Part shown: piece after piece, positions 60,566 to 64,000 of the stretch
Layout: the number at the start of each line of letters is the position of its first letter
How positions within the stretch are numbered: the first letter of the stretch is position 1
Source of the DNA: Fimbriimonas sp.
GTDB taxonomy: Bacteria; Armatimonadota; Fimbriimonadia; Fimbriimonadales; Fimbriimonadaceae
NCBI GenBank assembly: GCA_031292555.1
Contig: JARLGV010000023.1
Location: 1-64,000 of the forward strand
DNA: 64,000 nucleotides
Reading direction: 5' to 3'
Translations under genes and position numbers: made by a program
The notes under the pieces: model-generated
What the model saw: only the letters and a program-made list of their open reading frames with translations
Databases searched by the model: none
What the model was told of the DNA's origin: nothing

Positions 60566-63424
60566 ATGTCGATGATCGCGTTCATTTCGCTATCCATGTT
60601 GGCCCTCGCCCGATCGGGCGACTCCCACCTCGCCCAAAACTTAGTTCCCAATCCCCATTTCGCCATCGGCGATTCGGTGCCGGATGGCTGGACCTCGATT
60701 TATACCGCCAAAGGCAAGCTGGTGGCTGGTCGCGACACGAAGATCTTTGTGCATCCGCCCGCGTCACTCTCCTTAACCGGGACAACCGACGACGCGGACG
60801 GCAACGTTAGTGCCGAGCTTCCCGACGTCTCGGGGAAGACCCTTACGATCGATGGGTCGGTGCGTTGCGGCGGCGGAGTGACCGCTGCGCAGATCGCGCT
60901 CTTTCTGCAGGACGAGAGCTACAAGCAACTCGAATACCGACCGCTCGTCGATCGGTTCGGCTTCAAAGACGGAGTATGGACTCAGTTCCACGTTACGGCA
61001 GAGGTGCCGGCGAACGCCAAGCACGCCCGCCTGATTCTGTTGGAAGGCGGAAAGGGAACCGTATGGCTTGGCGAGATATCGGTCACTGATGCAGGCGCCG
61101 AGACGAAACGTGCCACCGCAACCCTCACGCCTCCGACGGTCCCGCCGACCGTGCGGACCGCCCAATCGCCGCGGCTGACCTCCATTGGCGCGATCGCGCC
61201 CGATGTCCTCGACATCCTCATCCAGGACGGACGCACGACTCCCAGTTCGATGACCGTCTATGCACCGAAGCCGGGTGATGAGCGGCTGCCCAAGGGGCAT
61301 CAACAGATTCTAAAGCGAAACGGCCAGGAGATCGGCTGGCTCATTGGCGCTCGGCACGATCATCTCGTATCCTACGAGCAACTGGTGGGCGACCCTCTCC
61401 AACCGGAATACGCCGGATACCTTGGGACCTATCGCGTATCTTCGCCCGACGATCTGGATTACCAGGGCGGCAAACAGGCGACTGCGCTCTTCCGCAAGAG
61501 CAAACCGAACGACTGGGAGATACCGCGCCAGCGATTTGCTTGGGAGCACCGGATCTACCTGAAGCTGCCGAGCCCACTGAAAGAAGGAAAGACCTACACC
61601 GTCGATTTCGGGAAGCTCAACGTTCAGCCTGGGACCTCGACGTTTGTCTTCCGACCAGCCGCTCAGGCTTCCGAGGCCATACATGTCAGTCAGGTCGGAT
61701 ACCGGCCAGATGACCCGTTCAAGCGCGCGTATCTCTCCTGCTGGAGAGGAACCGGCGGCGGTCAGGAATACGATCGGCCGATGACGTTCCGTATCGTCGA
61801 TGCCTCAACCGGCGCCACCGCACTTTCTGGGCCGGTTCGCTTGGGGAAATCGGCGTCGGAGCCCGAGCACATGGTTCGCGAAGAGAACTTCGTGAGAGCG
61901 GACGTGTATTGGATGGACTTCACCAGACTGACGAAGCCGGGCACCTATCGCGTCGTTGTCGACGGAGTCGGCTGCTCCTATCCGTTCCCGATCGCTGCCG
62001 ATGTCTGGGACCAAGCGTTCAAGGTGCAAATGCGCGGATTGGTGAACGAGCGGGCTGGAATCGCCCTGAAGCCGCCCTATGCCGATTTTGTGCGTCCGCC
62101 CGACGAAATGCCCAACGAGGGCCAGCAGATCACGGAATCGACATCCAGCGTTCTCAACGGCCAAGAGGCTTGGACCGCGCTGGTCAAGGGTGATACCGGC
62201 CAGCCGGTCAAAGGCGCCTACGGCGGATACCACGATGCGGGCGACTGGAACCCGAGGCGGGCAACCCATCTCAAGGTGACGATGGCGCATCTGGAAATGC
62301 TGGATATCTTCCCCGACCACTTTGCCAAGATGAGGCTCGGGCTGCCGGATTCGTCGAATCTGCCGGACGTACTGCAGGAGGCGCTGTGGGAGATCGATCT
62401 CTTTCGGCGACTCCAGAAGCCGGATGGAGGGGTCCCGTTCGGCCTGGAGACGGACGGCGATCCGGAGGACGGCGATGTCAGTTGGCTGACGACGATGCAC
62501 CTCTATGAGTTCGCTCCCGACTGCTATAGCTCGTGGACGTACGCTTCGGCGGCCGCCCGGGCAGCGAGGATCATGTCTCGATACGATGCGGCGAAGTCAC
62601 GGGGCTACGCAGCTTCAGCCGTGAAGGCAATGGAGTGGGGCGAAGCCCACATGGCTGAGGAGCGGCCAAAGCTGACATGGGAGATGACGGACGCTCGGAA
62701 CCTGGCCGCCGTCGAGATCTACTGGTTAACCCACGATCCGAAGTGGCACGAGGTGTTTCTTCAGGACACGTTGCTCAAGACATCTCGTCCGTATCTGTTC
62801 CAGTATGGAAAGGCAGTGCAACGCGATGCCGCCTTCGTCTATGCCCGGTTGCCTCAGGGGCTTGGAGAAGCAACGTATAAGCAGAACGCAGTTGACGGCC
62901 TGGAGATCATGGCGAAGAAATGTCTGGAGTACGCGACTGGCAACGCGTTCAACCTCACTAACTGTGATAAGGGACGGCCCCTAGGCTTTGCGTTCTATAC
63001 CGAAGCAGACGCAACCGATCTGTGCCGGGCGCACTTCTTTACTCACAAGTCTGAGTATCTGGCAGGAATCGTCACCGCATGTCAGTTCGCGACCGGAGCC
63101 AACCCGTCGAACCTGGTCTATACGACTGGCCTGGGCGCCAATCCGATCCAGCATCCGCTGCTGCTCGACAGCCGGCGTACCGGCCAGCCAGCACCGAAAG
63201 GCCTGACGGTCTTCGGTCCTATCGACTACGTTCAGTTCCACGACGACGGCACGATCTGGCCGATGAAATTCTTCCTCAACCAGCAGTGCATCCCGCCATC
63301 GAATCAGTGGCCGATCCCCGAGGCGTATTTCGACATCTACCTGTACCCGATCATCAACGAGTTCACCGTCGATACTTGGGCGGGCAATCTCTATGCATGG
63401 GGGTACCTGGCAGCGCGAAAGTAG
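60566..63424 (+). CDS. GH9 family cellulase/glucanase, exported
   Basis: 952 aa from the ATG at 60566; the longer frame from 60395 runs through the operator region and is not coding. MIAFISLSMLALARSGDS is a signal sequence. An N-terminal carbohydrate-binding-like jellyroll (NLVPNPHFAIGDSVPDGWTS) and linker precede the CelD-type Ig domain (IHVSQVGYRPDDPFKRAYLS) at about 370-470. The (alpha/alpha)6 barrel has GGYHDAGDWNPR with catalytic-base Asp557/Asp560 and ends with the proton donor E932 in IINEFTVD. GH9 enzymes cleave beta-1,4-glucan by inversion. With GH16 and the beta-helix protein it forms a glucan-degrading set under one LacI operator. Confidence 0.9.
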   Translation: MSMIAFISLSMLALARSGDSHLAQNLVPNPHFAIGDSVPDGWTSIYTAKGKLVAGRDTKIFVHPPASLSLTGTTDDADGNVSAELPDVSGKTLTIDGSVRCGGGVTAAQIALFLQDESYKQLEYRPLVDRFGFKDGVWTQFHVTAEVPANAKHARLILLEGGKGTVWLGEISVTDAGAETKRATATLTPPTVPPTVRTAQSPRLTSIGAIAPDVLDILIQDGRTTPSSMTVYAPKPGDERLPKGHQQILKRNGQEIGWLIGARHDHLVSYEQLVGDPLQPEYAGYLGTYRVSSPDDLDYQGGKQATALFRKSKPNDWEIPRQRFAWEHRIYLKLPSPLKEGKTYTVDFGKLNVQPGTSTFVFRPAAQASEAIHVSQVGYRPDDPFKRAYLSCWRGTGGGQEYDRPMTFRIVDASTGATALSGPVRLGKSASEPEHMVREENFVRADVYWMDFTRLTKPGTYRVVVDGVGCSYPFPIAADVWDQAFKVQMRGLVNERAGIALKPPYADFVRPPDEMPNEGQQITESTSSVLNGQEAWTALVKGDTGQPVKGAYGGYHDAGDWNPRRATHLKVTMAHLEMLDIFPDHFAKMRLGLPDSSNLPDVLQEALWEIDLFRRLQKPDGGVPFGLETDGDPEDGDVSWLTTMHLYEFAPDCYSSWTYASAAARAARIMSRYDAAKSRGYAASAVKAMEWGEAHMAEERPKLTWEMTDARNLAAVEIYWLTHDPKWHEVFLQDTLLKTSRPYLFQYGKAVQRDAAFVYARLPQGLGEATYKQNAVDGLEIMAKKCLEYATGNAFNLTNCDKGRPLGFAFYTEADATDLCRAHFFTHKSEYLAGIVTACQFATGANPSNLVYTTGLGANPIQHPLLLDSRRTGQPAPKGLTVFGPIDYVQFHDDGTIWPMKFFLNQQCIPPSNQWPIPEAYFDIYLYPIINEFTVDTWAGNLYAWGYLAARK

Positions 63425-63430
63425 GTTGAC

Positions 63431-63464
63431 GACGGCCTTAACCAGCATATTTAACAGGGCCGTC
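63431..63464 (+). terminator. hairpin after GH9
   Basis: GACGGCC and GGCCGTC form a perfect seven-base stem six bases after the GH9 stop, followed by CATTTATGA. The T-rich tail is short. It is a plausible terminator. Confidence 0.5.
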
Positions 63465-63507
63465 CATTTATGACTCGTTGGACAATGGGTTACTTTACCG
63501 GTTAACT

Positions 63508-64000
63508 ATGCTGAGGAAGGAACATGCGATAAGCAATAGGAGTGCATCGAATGCACTCGTGCGTCCCTTACTCTGGCGTCTATTGGCACTCGTCCTTCTC
63601 GTCCTTACTGCTCAGGTCAAGTCAGATTGCGCGTACGGCCAGACGGTTCTGCCTGATCGACTGTTATACAATCCGGTCTTTCCTGACGTGATCGCCGCCT
63701 CGGCAGACGGCAGGTACATCGCGGTTGGGGACTTTACGGGCGTACAGATCCTTGACGGCACGACCTACGGCCTCGTCAAGTGCCTTCCAATACCCGATCC
63801 GTATTTGGTTTGCGGCATTGCCTTCTCGCCGGACAGCAAGACCATCGCATTGTGCTTTGGCTCCTATCTGAACGGCGTTGAACTATGGGACACCGCATCG
63901 TTTACATTACGACGCAAGTTCAATCCGGCCAGTACGGCGGTCAATTCGATCGCCTTCTCACCCAACAGTAAGTTCCTGGTGGCAGGAGGAGGTTCCTACT
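63508..64000 (+). CDS. secreted WD40-like beta-propeller protein, 5' part, cut by window end
   Basis: The frame from the ATG at 63508 has no stop before the window end (164 codons). After a charged N-terminus comes a signal-like helix (PLLWRLLALVLLVLTAQV). Propeller repeats follow: VIAASADGRYIAVGDFTGVQILDGTTYGLVKC, CGIAFSPDSKTIALCFGSYLNGVELWDTASF and VNSIAFSPNSKFLVAGGGSY. It resembles the exported WD40 proteins of this phylum. It is downstream of GH9 on the same strand but separated by a probable terminator. Confidence 0.75.
   Translation, partial: MLRKEHAISNRSASNALVRPLLWRLLALVLLVLTAQVKSDCAYGQTVLPDRLLYNPVFPDVIAASADGRYIAVGDFTGVQILDGTTYGLVKCLPIPDPYLVCGIAFSPDSKTIALCFGSYLNGVELWDTASFTLRRKFNPASTAVNSIAFSPNSKFLVAGGGSY

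Noticed and set aside
62938-62952. Fifth LacI operator (AACGCGTTCA) inside GH9
   Set aside because: Only part of the palindrome is present (GGCAACGCGTTCAAC lacks the TGA half), and it lies deep in coding sequence.

Overview
This 64 kb window looks like chromosomal DNA of a GC-rich, free-living polysaccharide degrader. Armatimonadota (Fimbriimonadia-like) is my best guess. The reasons are two prepilin-type secreted proteins with a C-terminal DGH motif, each heading a sugar-utilisation operon; ABC permeases fused to their own binding proteins; ThuA, GH127, GH35 and GH9 proteins; and LacI/GntR regulators. The lineage is an inference. I saw no rRNA, tRNA, CRISPR array or transposase.

Layout. 0-7 kb: the edge of a histidine kinase gene (frame apparently broken), a large DUF4062-NACHT-WD40 STAND ATPase, and two genes of unknown function. 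7.4-13.5 kb: an acyl-CoA dehydrogenase / ETF-quinone oxidoreductase / EtfB / EtfA operon. 13.5-22 kb: a LamG lipoprotein, then a leftward run of a halogenase-like flavoprotein, an SBP-permease fusion, a second permease carrying an in-frame tandem repeat insertion, and a Tat-exported DUF4185-like protein. 22.5-31 kb: GH35, GH127, a small membrane protein, a pilin-like protein, a divergent GntR-LacI regulator with a visible operator/promoter, and a Gfo/Idh/MocA oxidoreductase. 31-42 kb: mixed genes: a YdhS-like flavoprotein, a DUF3667-like protein, a tannase-like pseudogene with two in-frame TGA codons, hipBA, ECF sigma/anti-sigma, MFS/AraC, ankyrin and an esterase lipoprotein. 42-50 kb: a beta-barrel protein, GH18, a hybrid histidine kinase, a propeller protein and a PQQ-type sugar dehydrogenase. 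50-64 kb: two ThuA proteins, a repeat-rich spacer, GH16, a beta-helix protein, a second ABC/pilin operon, LacI, GH9 and the start of a propeller protein.

The most coherent system is at 53-63.4 kb. A LacI regulator is surrounded by four copies of the palindrome TGAACGCGTTCA. These lie in front of the beta-helix protein (and the divergent GH16), the pilin/lipoprotein/SBP-permease/permease operon, and the GH9 gene. This points to one regulon for degrading and importing a beta-glucan-like polymer. The two importers lack a linked ATPase and probably share a genomic MsmX-type ATPase.

The 25-31 kb locus repeats the plan with a different regulator: regulator, divergent operon starting with a pilin-like protein, small anchored protein, then sugar enzyme. 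Strong hairpins lie between cistrons in both operons. This pilin-first arrangement is the most system-like feature that standard annotation would not explain.
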